From: Deltaproteobacteria bacterium
GTDB taxonomy: Bacteria > Myxococcota_A > Polyangia > Polyangiales > Ga0077539
Assembly: GCA_016218725.1 (NCBI GenBank)
Contig: JACRDB010000151.1
Location: 1-39,770, forward strand
Direction: 5' to 3'
DNA length: 39,770 nucleotides
Below are positions 14,489-23,731 of the stretch, one piece after another. Within the stretch, counting starts at the first letter, position 1. Each line of letters starts with the position of its first letter. A program made the position numbers and the translations under genes. The notes below the pieces were generated by a model. The model was not told the origin of the DNA and searched no databases. It saw only the letters and a list, made by a program, of their open reading frames with translations.

Positions 14489-16516
14489 ATGACATGGGGA
14501 CCGTGCGCGAGAGGCACCCTGGCGCGGTACCGTGGGACTCCATTGGGTGAGATCGACGGAAGACTGCGCCCGTTTGAGCCCGCGCCGACGGTCGCGGCGC
14601 CGTGGGAGACGCTGGGCGCCGCGGGTCGAAGCCTCCGCGCCGCCCTGGTGTGCGTGGGGAAGTGGCTGGTCACGGCCGAGACGGACCCGCCGAGGGTGGT
14701 GCTCCTCGACCGCGCCAGCGGCGGAGCGCGCGGCGAGGTGCCGTGCCCGTTCTTCCCGATGGAGCTGCACCCGTTGCCCGACGGACGTGTGTTGCTGCTG
14801 GGAGTATTCGGCGCCGTGGCGGCCCTGGACCCTGAGCGCGGGAGGGTGGCTGCATGGAGGGTAGGTTCGGGGGACTCCCTCGGCGGTCAGGTGCTCGCCG
14901 TGGCGGACGGGGCCGTGTACGTGTGCGACGCGGACAAGGCCCGACAGTGTCGGCTCCGGCGCTGGAGGCCCGGCAAGGAACCGACGGAGCTCCTGGCCCT
15001 GCCGCGCTGGGCGCGCCGCGGGGCGGTGCTCTCCGGGAGCCGCGTCGCGCTGGAGACCTCCGCAGGCGTCGAGCTGTGGGACCTCACCGAGGGGCGCCCG
15101 GTGGTGACCCTGGCGGGCCCCGGGACCGAACTCACCGCGCTGACGCCGTGGCGTGACGGGCTCTTCCTGGCCGCCGATGGGATCGGGAGGCTACACCTCG
15201 GGGACGCCGAGCGAGGCGCATGGGTGCAGGTCCTCCACGGACACACCGCGGCCGTCGAGGGCGTCTCCGTCGCGCCGGGAGGGCGCGTGGTGACCTTCGC
15301 CCGGGACCGCGCGGTGAGGGTCTGGGACCCCGCCGAGGGCGCGCTCGTCGCGTCCCGCGCGCTGTACACCGGGGGCACGTTTGTTCTGGCCCTGGCACTG
15401 GAGCCGGGGGGACGTACCGCGGTGACCGTGGAGTCCGACGGCGCGCTGCGACGCTGGGACCTGGAGGCCCCGCCCAACCCTGCGTGGTCCGGGACCCACA
15501 CGCAGGGCGTCGCGCGGTCGTGCCCGAGCTTCGGGCGCTTGTACGCCGCCGGCGACGCGGCCCACGCGCTCCACGCGGACCTGGGCGACGTCGAGGTCTT
15601 CGACGCGCGCACGGCGCGCTTTGCGTGTCGGCTCTGGAACACCCGAGACGTAAAGGCCGTGAGCGCGGGCCCGGCGGGCTCGACGCTGCTGGTGAGCAAC
15701 CCCGGACCCTGGGCGCTCCTCGCCTGGGACGGCGACCCCTCGGCGGCGCCCCGGGAGCTCGCGCGCTCGAAGACAACCGAGAGGGTCCACGCCGTGGCCT
15801 TCACCGTAGACCGTACGCGCGTCCTCGTCGCCGCCCTGGAGCGCGTGGACGCCCTGACGGATTACAGCCGCTTCCACGCGCGGCTCCTGGACGCGGCCAC
15901 CGGCGCCCGGCTCGGCGAGGTGCTCTTCGATGACTCTCCGGGGCCCGTGGAGGTGGCGCTCCTCGGCGACCGTTCACTGCTGGTCCTTGGAGGGACGCTC
16001 GAAGTGTGGGACCTCCTGACGGGCGCCCGCGAGCGCGAGGGCGCCTCACCGGCCGCGGGGGTCCAGGCGCTCCACCCGGCGCCCGACGGTGTTCACGTCC
16101 TCGCGCTGGGTGATGGCCTCCTCGGGGCGGTGGACCGCCGAGACCCGGCGCTCGCGGTCCGAGCCCTGGACGACCCCCCGAGGGCGCGAGGCCCGTGGTG
16201 CTTCGCGCCCGGTACGAGCGCGACCATCCTGTGTGCTGACCGCGCCGGCGCGCTGCGCCGCTACGACCTGGACCGCGGTCTGCTCCGGTGGCGCCGCGCG
16301 ATCCACGAGGGCGAGGTCCGGGCCGTCGCGTGGCTGGACGGCGAGCGCGTGGTGTCCTGCGGGACCGATGGCCTCGTGCAGGTCTCCTCCGCCCTCGATG
16401 GCTCTCCGCTGGCCTCCTGGCGAGGCTCCGCGCCCATGGACGCGGTGACCTGCGTCGCCCGGAGGGTGCTCTGCGGTGACCGCGAAGGGCGCCTGCGCTT
16501 CCTGGACCTCGACTGA
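14489..16516 (+). CDS. WD40-like repeat protein, cytoplasmic
   Basis: A 675-residue protein from ATG 14489 (GTG 14465 is an alternative). It is built of repeated ~40-residue units ending in W-D or equivalent: GVELWDL, RAVRVWDPAEG, GALRRWDLEAP, GTLEVWDLLTG, GALRRYDLDRG, and one canonical HGHTAAVEGVSVAPGGRVV. At least 12 strands sets are likely, enough for two propellers. No signal peptide, lipobox or membrane helix is seen. Bacterial WD40 proteins are scaffolds; the partner is unknown. It is divergent from the glycosyltransferase, sharing a 52-bp promoter region, and is followed 52 bp later by the M1 peptidase gene. Confidence 0.8.
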   Translation: MTWGPCARGTLARYRGTPLGEIDGRLRPFEPAPTVAAPWETLGAAGRSLRAALVCVGKWLVTAETDPPRVVLLDRASGGARGEVPCPFFPMELHPLPDGRVLLLGVFGAVAALDPERGRVAAWRVGSGDSLGGQVLAVADGAVYVCDADKARQCRLRRWRPGKEPTELLALPRWARRGAVLSGSRVALETSAGVELWDLTEGRPVVTLAGPGTELTALTPWRDGLFLAADGIGRLHLGDAERGAWVQVLHGHTAAVEGVSVAPGGRVVTFARDRAVRVWDPAEGALVASRALYTGGTFVLALALEPGGRTAVTVESDGALRRWDLEAPPNPAWSGTHTQGVARSCPSFGRLYAAGDAAHALHADLGDVEVFDARTARFACRLWNTRDVKAVSAGPAGSTLLVSNPGPWALLAWDGDPSAAPRELARSKTTERVHAVAFTVDRTRVLVAALERVDALTDYSRFHARLLDAATGARLGEVLFDDSPGPVEVALLGDRSLLVLGGTLEVWDLLTGAREREGASPAAGVQALHPAPDGVHVLALGDGLLGAVDRRDPALAVRALDDPPRARGPWCFAPGTSATILCADRAGALRRYDLDRGLLRWRRAIHEGEVRAVAWLDGERVVSCGTDGLVQVSSALDGSPLASWRGSAPMDAVTCVARRVLCGDREGRLRFLDLD

Positions 16517-16554
16517 GCCTCGCCGTCCGTTGCCCCCGGGTCCCGCTCCCGGTG

Positions 16555-16560
16555 TACCTT
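16555..16560 (+). promoter_or_regulatory. TACCTT -10-like box of the M1 peptidase gene
   Basis: TACCTT ends 8 nt before ATG 16569, with TTGCCC 19 bp further upstream as a weak -35. No SD is present between box and start. Confidence 0.35.
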
Positions 16561-16568
16561 CCCGGTCC

Positions 16569-19295
16569 ATGCGCGCACGATTGCTTCTGGTCGTTCTCCT
16601 CGGCTGCGCCGCGAGGCCCTCGCGCCCGGTGTCCGTCTCGCAACCCCCGGCGACGGACGCCAATCCGCCCGCGGTGCAGGCCCTGGAGCCCGAGCCCACG
16701 GGGCGCCTCCCCGCCGGGGTGGAACCCCGGAGGTACGCCCTGACGCTCGACGTGGTTCCGTCCCGCGAGCGCTTCCACGGCGAGGTGGACATCACTCTCC
16801 GGCTGGAACACCCGCGAGAGGGCCTGTGGCTGCACGGGACCGATTTGTCGGTAACGGACGCACAGGTGCGAGAAGGTACGAGCACCCGCGCGGCCCGCTG
16901 GGTGCCTGGGTCCCGCGAGGGCATCGCGTCGGTGCGCTGGGAGGGGGCCCTCGGGCCCGGGGAGGTGCACCTTCACCTGGTGTACGACGCGCCCTTCAAC
17001 CGTCAATTGGAGGGGCTCTACCGTGTGGACTCCGGCGGGGACGCGTATGCGTTCACGCAGTTCGAGGCCATCAGCGCGAGGCGCGCGCTGCCGTGCTTCG
17101 ATGAGCCTCGGTTCAAGACGCCCTTCGAGCTCACGGTGGCCACCGAGGGGCCCCTGCGCGCGATCACCAACACCGAGGAGACGGGCGTCACGGACCGGCC
17201 GGACGGGCTCCGGGCCCACCGCTTCGCGGTCACCGAGCGCCTGCCGACGTACCTCCTGGCCTTCGCGGTGGGGCCGCTGGACGTGGTGGACGCGCCGCCC
17301 ATCGCGCCCACGGCGTCGCGCACGAGGCCGCTGCCCTTCCGGGGCGTGGCCGCCCGAGGCCGCGGGGTGCACCTGCGCCGGGCGCTCGAGGACACGCCCC
17401 GGATCGTGCGCGCCCTGGAGGACTATTTCGGCCGGGCGTACCCGTACTCCAAGCTGGACGTGATCGCCGTGCCGGACTTCGGCCCCGGGGCCATGGAGAA
17501 CGCCGGGGCCATCACCTTCCGGGAGCCCTTGTTGCTTGTAAGACCCGACGGTCCGGTGGACCAGGCCCGGGCGATGGCCCACGTGATGGCCCACGAGCTC
17601 GCCCACCACTGGTTCGGGGACCTGGTCACCCTGCGCTGGTGGGACGACATCTGGCTCAACGAGTCCTTCGCGACATGGATGGGCGCGAGGATCACCGAGG
17701 AGGTCTTCCCCGAGCACCGCCAGGGGATGGCGCTCCTGACGGGTGTCCACTGGGCCATGGGGGCCGACGCCCTCTCGTCGGCGTCGCAGATCCGTCGGCC
17801 CATCGAGACCGACGATGACCTCCGCGGAGGCTCCGCGGCCATCGTGTACCAGAAGGGCGCGGCGGTGCTCGGGATGCTGGAGCGCTGGCTCGGGGCGGAG
17901 AGCTTCCAGCGCGCGCTCCGGGCGTACCTCTCGGCCCACGAGCACGACGTGGCCACCAGCGCGGACCTCTTCGCGGCGCTGGCCGAGGAGGCGGGCCCGA
18001 GGCCCCTGGACGCGACGCTCAGGGCCTTCATCGATGGCCCCGGGGTGCCGCTCCTGCGCATGGACCTGGCGGGGGACGCGGGGGGCTGCCGGGTGACCGT
18101 GGAGCAGTCGCGCTTCGCGCTCCCCGCGGGCTCCGACGCGCGCCCCGGGGCGTGGCCCGTGCCGCTGTGCGTGCGCGTCCCGGAGCCCTCGGGGACGGGC
18201 CTGAGGACCCTCTGCGGTCAGGCCCGCGCCCCGAGGGACGAGCTCCCCGTGGGGCCCGGCGCATGCCCCGGGTACTTCATCCCCAACGCGGACGGAGCGG
18301 GATACTTCCGCTGGACGCTCACGCCGGAGCGCTGGAGGGCGCTCTCGCAGGCCACCACGCTCACCGCGGCCGAGAGGCTCTCGCGCGTGAACAACGCCCG
18401 GGCCGCGTTCACCGCGGGCACGCTGGGCCTGGGCACCCTGCGACCCCTCTTGGAGAGCGCCGCCGCGGACCCCGAGAGGGTGGTCGCCGTGGACCCCTTT
18501 CCCTTCTGGACCCGGGTGGTGCAGGAGGAGCTCTCCGGCGCCGAGGCCGAGGGCGCCCGGCGCGAGGCCGCGAGGCTCTACGCCCCCTCGTGGCGCTCGC
18601 TGGGGTGGACCCCCCGGGACGGAGAAGACACCGAGCGAAAGCTCTACCGAAGGGACCTGGCGAGCTTCCTGGGACTGGTGCTGGGCGACCGCGCGGTGCT
18701 CACCGAGGGCGCTCGCCTGGGAGCCCGTTGGCTCGCCCAGAGTCCGACAGACCCCGCGGCGGTGCCGCCGGAGCTCACCGCGAGCGTGCTCGGGATGTAC
18801 GTCCGTCAAGGCGGCGCCGACGCCGTGGAGCGGGTGCTCGCCCGCTTCCTTGCCAGCGATGATGCCTCGCTGCGGTTCCGGCTGCTGGCGGCGCTCGGGC
18901 AGGCCTCGGAGCCCGCGCTCTCCGCGCGGGTGCTGCCCCTGGCGCTGGACCCGCGGCTCCGGGTGAACGAGCTCTTCGCGCCCCTGGGCGAGGCCCTCGG
19001 CCGCGGGGACGTGAGGGACGCGGCCTTCCGTTGGCTGGAGGCCCACATCGACGCGCTCTACGCGCGCATCTCGCGCAACGCGCGGAGCGGGACGCCATGG
19101 CTCGGCGCGCGCTTCTGCCGCCGCGAGGACCAGGCGCGGGTGCGGGCGCTCTTCGCCCCGAGGCTGGCCGAGGTGCCCGGCAGCCAGGTGCAGCTCGATG
19201 GGGCCCTGGAGGCCATCGCCGTGTGCGCTGCCGAGCGCGAGCGCCAGGGCCCGTCCCTCGCGGCGGCCTTCGGCGCGCGGAGGCCGCGCCGATAA
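16569..19295 (+). CDS. M1-family zinc aminopeptidase, lipoprotein
   Basis: A 908-residue protein. ATG 16569 gives the lipoprotein signal MRARLLLVVLLGC (Leu -3, Cys13, Ala +2); earlier in-frame starts would hide it. The fold is that of the M1/gluzincin aminopeptidases (APN/ERAP type): N-terminal beta domain, the exopeptidase motif GAMENAG (307-313), zinc motif HELAHHW (His342, Glu343, His346) with third ligand Glu365 in WLNESFATW, then a long C-terminal helical ERAP1-like domain starting near residue 560. All catalytic residues are present, so activity is expected: removal of N-terminal residues from peptides at the cell surface or periplasm, consistent with a predatory/proteolytic lifestyle. 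Length is near the family norm. The next gene, 45 bp downstream, encodes another lipoprotein. Confidence 0.95.
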   Translation: MRARLLLVVLLGCAARPSRPVSVSQPPATDANPPAVQALEPEPTGRLPAGVEPRRYALTLDVVPSRERFHGEVDITLRLEHPREGLWLHGTDLSVTDAQVREGTSTRAARWVPGSREGIASVRWEGALGPGEVHLHLVYDAPFNRQLEGLYRVDSGGDAYAFTQFEAISARRALPCFDEPRFKTPFELTVATEGPLRAITNTEETGVTDRPDGLRAHRFAVTERLPTYLLAFAVGPLDVVDAPPIAPTASRTRPLPFRGVAARGRGVHLRRALEDTPRIVRALEDYFGRAYPYSKLDVIAVPDFGPGAMENAGAITFREPLLLVRPDGPVDQARAMAHVMAHELAHHWFGDLVTLRWWDDIWLNESFATWMGARITEEVFPEHRQGMALLTGVHWAMGADALSSASQIRRPIETDDDLRGGSAAIVYQKGAAVLGMLERWLGAESFQRALRAYLSAHEHDVATSADLFAALAEEAGPRPLDATLRAFIDGPGVPLLRMDLAGDAGGCRVTVEQSRFALPAGSDARPGAWPVPLCVRVPEPSGTGLRTLCGQARAPRDELPVGPGACPGYFIPNADGAGYFRWTLTPERWRALSQATTLTAAERLSRVNNARAAFTAGTLGLGTLRPLLESAAADPERVVAVDPFPFWTRVVQEELSGAEAEGARREAARLYAPSWRSLGWTPRDGEDTERKLYRRDLASFLGLVLGDRAVLTEGARLGARWLAQSPTDPAAVPPELTASVLGMYVRQGGADAVERVLARFLASDDASLRFRLLAALGQASEPALSARVLPLALDPRLRVNELFAPLGEALGRGDVRDAAFRWLEAHIDALYARISRNARSGTPWLGARFCRREDQARVRALFAPRLAEVPGSQVQLDGALEAIAVCAAERERQGPSLAAAFGARRPRR

Positions 19296-19340
19296 GGTGG
19301 CGTGTGGTACGCTCCGGGCGTCTCTCGCAGGGAGCGTCGG

Positions 19341-22316
19341 ATGGCGGGTGTGGGCAAGCTACAAGCGACACTCCTGGCGCTCTGCGTGGGCTTCGGGTGC
19401 TCGGCGGGATCCAACATCGTGGGCGGCGTCGTGGACTCCGGCGCTCGCCCGGACAGCGCCATGGACTCCGCCATGGACACCGCCATGGACAACACCGTCC
19501 CGGACACGCTCCCCGAGCGCCCCGCGGAGGAGCCCATGGACTCCACCGTCCCGGACCTCGCCCCGGACACCACTGCCCCGGAGGAGCCCCGGAGCTGCGA
19601 CACCGAGGGCTGCCCCGCGGGACAAGCGTGTTGCGCCTCGCGGTGCCTGGACATCACCTCGGACCCGTCCAACTGCGGGCGCTGCGGGAGCGTCTGCGGC
19701 GCGCTGCCCAGGACCACGGTCGTGGGTTGCCGCGCGGGAACCTGCGCGGCCTCCACCTGCGAAGAGCCCCAGGGGGACTGCGACGGCGTGGCTGTCAATG
19801 GTTGCGAGACCAACCTTCGGGACACCAACGCCCACTGTGGTCGCTGCGGGAACGCCTGCCCCATGGGGCAGTTCTGCTATGTAGGGCGGTGTGTGCGAGA
19901 CAACGGCCCGTGCATGACCAACAACGATTGCGGGAACGACAGCCGGTGTCAGGTGCCGATCCGTCGGTGCGTGCCATACAACACCGCGGAGGTGAGCCCG
20001 GTGTGCACTCGGGAGGTGCGGGCGGGGGTGTTCAATCCGGTGGTGCAGTGTCGCTTCGACACGGCGCCGGCGGGGGACCCGTACCCGGAGTACGTGCACG
20101 TGCTGTCCACGCCCATGGTGGCGGACCTGAGGGTGTACCGCCGGAGCCCGGACGACCCGTCGAGGCCGTCGATCATCGCGGTCTTTGACGACGGGGTGGA
20201 CGGCAGCAGCGAGGCTCCCAACGGGCTCCTGCGCATTCTCGATGGACGCACCTGCGCGCTCCAGGAGAACGTGGACGAGGAGCGGGTGTCGCACTCGTCG
20301 CCGCCCGCGGTGGCGGACCTGGACGGCGACGGGGTGCCGGAGATCGTGGCGTTCAAGGCCGGCGGGGGCCTGGTGGCGTTTCGGTATGGGCCCGCGGTGG
20401 CGAGGGACGCGGGCGTGGACGCCGCGCCCGCCGACGGCCCCGACGCGGCGGACGGCGGCGAGGCGAGGCTCCGCTGGAGGGTCTGGTGGCGCTCCACCGC
20501 GCGAGGCGGGAGCGAGGACTTCGACCCCATGGGTGGCGGCTGGGCCGGGCCAACCATCGCCGACGTGGACGATGATGGACGCCCGGAGGTCCTGCGCTTC
20601 GGGTATGTGTTCAACGGGCAGACCGGCGTGCTCCTCGGGGGCGCCGGCCAGGCGTCGCTGGCGGGCTTCTCCCAGGGGGCCTTCGCCGTGGTGCAGGACG
20701 TGGACGAGGACGGCGCCCCGGAGCTGGTCACGGGCGTCGGGGTCTTCGGGTGGGATACGGCGATGAGGGACTGGGTGCTGGAGCCCTACTTCACGGAGGA
20801 GCCTTGTGGTGGCCCCTGCGCCGAGGGCCACGTGGCGGTGGCGAACTTCGGCCCCTACCCGAGGGCCACGCCCGACGGCGGCGTGGTGGACGGCGGGGAC
20901 GCCGAGGACGCACGCGCCGACGCGGACGGGGCCGTGGTGCCCAGGGTGACGGACCCGGGGTTGCCCGAGGTGGCCGTGGTGGCGCTAGGGTCCGTGAGAA
21001 TCTCCACCCTGGACGGGAGGGTGGTCTTCGGGCCGGTGGCTCTCCCGGGCGGAGGGAACGGCGGGCCCCCCACGGTGGCGGATTTTGACGGCGACGGCCT
21101 GCCCGAGGTGGCCGTGGCGGGGGCGCTCAACTACACGGTCTTCGACCCGGACTGCGAGGAGAGCCCGAGGCGCCCGGGCGGCCGCTGCGAGGCCCGGAGC
21201 ACCAACGGGGTGCTGTGGACGAGCCAGACCCAGGACGGCAGCTCCAACATCACCTCCAGCACCAGCTTTGACTTCGAGGGCGACGGCCGGGTGGAGCTGG
21301 TCTACGCCGACGAGTGCTTCGTGCGCGTGTACGACGGCCGCACCGGGGGCGTGCTGGCCTCGCTCCAGCACTCCTCGTGCACCTGGTACGAGAACCCCGT
21401 GGTGGCCGACGTGGACGGGGATTTCCGCGCGGAGATCGTGGCCGCCAGCAATTTCAACTGCGGCTCGGAGACGACGGGGATCTCCTGCAGCGCGCTCGAC
21501 GAGCGCGAGGTGGACCCTCGCTTCGCGGGGCTGCGGTGCACGCGCGCCGTGGACTGCCCGTCGAGGGTGTGCGCCGACGGCTTCTGCCGGTGCACGGCGG
21601 ACGCCCAGTGCTGCCGCGCGGGGGCGCTGGAGTGTTCGTACGTGTGCGCGGCGCCCCCAGAGGGTACGCCGGGGATGGGCAACACCTGCCGCACCTCACG
21701 CCCCACGGGGGTGCACGGCATCCGGGTATACGCGGACATCGCGGACAACTGGGTGCGCTCGCGCACCATCTGGAACCAGCACGCGTACAATGTCACCAAC
21801 ATCTCGGACACGGCGAGCGTGCCCCGGGCGAGGGACCTGCGCAGGTCCTGGCGCGAGCCCGGGCTCAACAACTTCCGGACGAACGTCCAGGGCGTGCCGG
21901 ACACCACCGCCGCGCCGGACGTCACCGTGGAGGGCGAAGGGTCGCTGTGCCTGCCGCGGGGGGTGCTCCTCGGGGCGAGGGCGTGCAACCGCGGCACGGC
22001 GCCGTTGAGCGATGGGATCTTCGTGGGCTTCTACGACCGGGATCCGGCGCTGGGGGGCATGCGGCTGTGTCAGGTGCCGACGCCTCGGGCGCTCCTGCCC
22101 GGCGAGTGCCTGCGGGTCACCTGCCCGTGGCCCACGGCCCCGATGCTCTCCGGGGCGTCGCCCACGGCCTTTGTTCGCGGCGACGACGAGAACGACGTCA
22201 CCGAGTGCCTGGAGGGCAACAACACCGGGATCACCCTCGGGGCGGCGTGCATGGGCGGCGATGGGGGCGTGCCAGACGCGGCCATGGACGCGGCCATGGA
22301 TGCTCCGGGGGGGTGA
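19341..22316 (+). CDS. FG-GAP/VCBS-repeat Cys-rich lipoprotein
   Basis: A 991-residue protein. ATG 19341 is chosen for the lipoprotein-like signal MAGVGKLQATLLALCVGFGC and a GGAG about 8 nt upstream. A linker with reiterated Met-Asp units (SAMDSAMDTAMDN) is followed by a Cys-rich segment (CPAGQACCASRCLD, NCGRCGSVCG, HCGRCGNACPMGQFC) related to the 43-residue repeats of the gene at 33401. The core is an integrin-like propeller with Ca-binding blades: VADLDGDGVPEIVAF, IADVDDDGRPEVLRFG, VQDVDEDGAPELVTG, VADFDGDGLPEVAVAG, FEGDGRVELVYAD, VADVDGDFRAEIVAAS. A late domain (HGIRVYADIADNWVRSRTIWNQHAYN) resembles the CARDB/repeat-associated tails of such proteins. The C-terminus repeats AMDAAMDA. Likely surface adhesion or matrix protein. 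Confidence 0.85.
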   Translation: MAGVGKLQATLLALCVGFGCSAGSNIVGGVVDSGARPDSAMDSAMDTAMDNTVPDTLPERPAEEPMDSTVPDLAPDTTAPEEPRSCDTEGCPAGQACCASRCLDITSDPSNCGRCGSVCGALPRTTVVGCRAGTCAASTCEEPQGDCDGVAVNGCETNLRDTNAHCGRCGNACPMGQFCYVGRCVRDNGPCMTNNDCGNDSRCQVPIRRCVPYNTAEVSPVCTREVRAGVFNPVVQCRFDTAPAGDPYPEYVHVLSTPMVADLRVYRRSPDDPSRPSIIAVFDDGVDGSSEAPNGLLRILDGRTCALQENVDEERVSHSSPPAVADLDGDGVPEIVAFKAGGGLVAFRYGPAVARDAGVDAAPADGPDAADGGEARLRWRVWWRSTARGGSEDFDPMGGGWAGPTIADVDDDGRPEVLRFGYVFNGQTGVLLGGAGQASLAGFSQGAFAVVQDVDEDGAPELVTGVGVFGWDTAMRDWVLEPYFTEEPCGGPCAEGHVAVANFGPYPRATPDGGVVDGGDAEDARADADGAVVPRVTDPGLPEVAVVALGSVRISTLDGRVVFGPVALPGGGNGGPPTVADFDGDGLPEVAVAGALNYTVFDPDCEESPRRPGGRCEARSTNGVLWTSQTQDGSSNITSSTSFDFEGDGRVELVYADECFVRVYDGRTGGVLASLQHSSCTWYENPVVADVDGDFRAEIVAASNFNCGSETTGISCSALDEREVDPRFAGLRCTRAVDCPSRVCADGFCRCTADAQCCRAGALECSYVCAAPPEGTPGMGNTCRTSRPTGVHGIRVYADIADNWVRSRTIWNQHAYNVTNISDTASVPRARDLRRSWREPGLNNFRTNVQGVPDTTAAPDVTVEGEGSLCLPRGVLLGARACNRGTAPLSDGIFVGFYDRDPALGGMRLCQVPTPRALLPGECLRVTCPWPTAPMLSGASPTAFVRGDDENDVTECLEGNNTGITLGAACMGGDGGVPDAAMDAAMDAPGG

Positions 22317-22322
22317 GCGTCT

Positions 22323-23606
22323 CTACGGCGGCGGCAGCGCGTCGGTGCCCGCCCCGGGCCCCTGCTCGATCATGAAGAGCACCCTGCGGTTCTGCGCGTG
22401 GGCGTCCTCGGTGGAGCCCTCCACGGCGGGCCGCGTGGCGCCGTAGCCGCGCGCTCGGAGCCGTCGGCGCTCGATGCCGTGGTCGATCAGGTAGCGCCTC
22501 ACGGTCTCGGCCCTGGCGCGGGAGAGCGAGGCGTTGTGCTCCTCGGAGCCCTGCTCGTCGGTGTGGCCTTCGACGCGGATGCGCCGCAGCTCCGGGTGTT
22601 CGCGCAGCACACGCACGACCTCGTTGAGGATGGGGTACGAGCGCGCCTGGAGCGTGGCCAGGTCAAAGTCGAAGAAGATGCGCTCGTTGACGTGGATCTG
22701 CGTGAGCTGGACCGTGGCCGTAGGGCGCTCGTCGGGGCAGCCGTCCTCGTCCTGATACTGGTTGCGCGTCTCGGGCAGGAGCGGGCACTGATCCTGCGGG
22801 TCCAGGAGGCCGTCCTCGTCGTTGTCCGGGTCCGGGCAGCCGTCCTCGTCGCGGAAATTGTCTCGGTCCTCCGGGGCCGTGGGGCAGCCGTCCTCCGGGT
22901 CCGTGAGCGTGTCCCCGTCGGAGTCCCGTGGCGGCGGTGGTGGCGGTGGTGGCGGCGGTGGTGGAGGCGGTGGCGGCGCAGCCCTCACCACCGGCGGTGG
23001 CGGCGCGGGGAGGTGCACCGAGGCGCGCAGCCCGAGGCTCCAGAAGCGCGCGTCCACGATGCCGGAGCCGGGTTCGGTGAGGCCCTGGCGTACTTCTGCG
23101 GGGTCGCCCTCGTAGAGCACCTGGCCGTAACGGATGACCGGGCCGAGGTCCAGCCACGCCCCCACGGGGAAGAGCCAACCCACATTGGCACCGAAGTAGA
23201 GGTTCCTGAGTGTCAGCGCCCCGGTGCTGCTCCAGGCGGCCTCCAGCTCACCCACCACGGTGCCTCGACCCCGTGGGAGCGCCACCGCGGCGTCCAGGCC
23301 GCCGCCGAGGAAGGTGAGGGTCCCATTGGCGAGGCCCTCCTGCTGCGAGCTCCACTGCGCGTACCCCACGAGGAGGTGAGCGCCGAAGGGACCCGCGACG
23401 CGCACCCGGGGCCTGGTGTCCAGGGAGAAGCCCAGGCCGTACTGGTCGCTCTGAGGGGCGGTGACCATGGTTCCCAGGGATCCGTCGAGGGACACCGACA
23501 GGCGTTGGAGGAGCTGCGCCGACGCCGCGGAGGGCACGAGCCCCGCGCCCAAAACCACGGACAACCAACGGTGGGGAGCCAGCACGGGACGCACCAGACG
23601 AACCAC
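22323..23606 (-). CDS. OmpA-family outer-membrane protein with TSP3 repeats and polyproline hinge
   Basis: A 427-residue protein. GTG 23606 is preferred: GGAGG lies 6-7 nt upstream and it gives a signal peptide ending in PSAASA (cleavage before QLLQRL). Residues ~35-220 are beta-strand-rich and predicted to form an outer-membrane barrel. Then comes a run of 16 prolines (bases 22930-22977), thrombospondin-type-3 Ca-binding repeats (DSDGDTLTDPEDGCP, DNFRDEDGCPDPDNDEDG, QYQDEDGCPDE) and a C-terminal OmpA peptidoglycan-binding domain (FFDFDLATLQ, VEGHTDEQGSEEHNASLSRA, RARGYGATRP). It anchors the outer membrane to the wall. Convergent with the FG-GAP gene, with only 6 bp between stops, and divergent from the MFS gene. 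Confidence 0.92.
   Translation of the reverse strand: MVRLVRPVLAPHRWLSVVLGAGLVPSAASAQLLQRLSVSLDGSLGTMVTAPQSDQYGLGFSLDTRPRVRVAGPFGAHLLVGYAQWSSQQEGLANGTLTFLGGGLDAAVALPRGRGTVVGELEAAWSSTGALTLRNLYFGANVGWLFPVGAWLDLGPVIRYGQVLYEGDPAEVRQGLTEPGSGIVDARFWSLGLRASVHLPAPPPPVVRAAPPPPPPPPPPPPPPPPRDSDGDTLTDPEDGCPTAPEDRDNFRDEDGCPDPDNDEDGLLDPQDQCPLLPETRNQYQDEDGCPDERPTATVQLTQIHVNERIFFDFDLATLQARSYPILNEVVRVLREHPELRRIRVEGHTDEQGSEEHNASLSRARAETVRRYLIDHGIERRRLRARGYGATRPAVEGSTEDAHAQNRRVLFMIEQGPGAGTDALPPP
22930..22977 (-). repeat. polyproline-coding triplet repeat in the OmpA-family gene
   Basis: Sixteen consecutive GGN triplets on the plus strand (CCN on the coding strand), mostly GGC and GGT. They encode 16 prolines between barrel and Ca-binding repeats, a rigid spacer and a likely slippage site. 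Confidence 0.9.
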
Positions 23607-23686
23607 GAGGAGCCTCCGCGGGAGTATCGCACCGCGGAGCCACCCGAGAGCACGAAATCGCTGAAAAGGCCGCTCCCTCGGTGAAT

Positions 23687-23704
23687 CGTTACGGCGCGGT
23701 AACG
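23687..23704. promoter_or_regulatory. perfect inverted repeat, candidate operator for the MFS gene
   Basis: CGTTAC-N6-GTAACG lies in the 125-bp divergent region, 27 bp before ATG 23732 and overlapping where the -35 of a TACGCT (23713-23718) promoter would be. The dyad is suited to a dimeric repressor of the MarR or TetR kind; no such regulator gene is adjacent. Confidence 0.45.
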
Positions 23705-23731
23705 ACCCGTAGTACGCTCCCCGGGAGCCCC

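Noticed and set aside
15801..19046. Very long (1081-codon) leftward open frame
   Set aside because: Antisense to the WD40-like and M1 peptidase genes. High GC removes stops; composition is Gly/Arg/His/Pro-rich with no domain.
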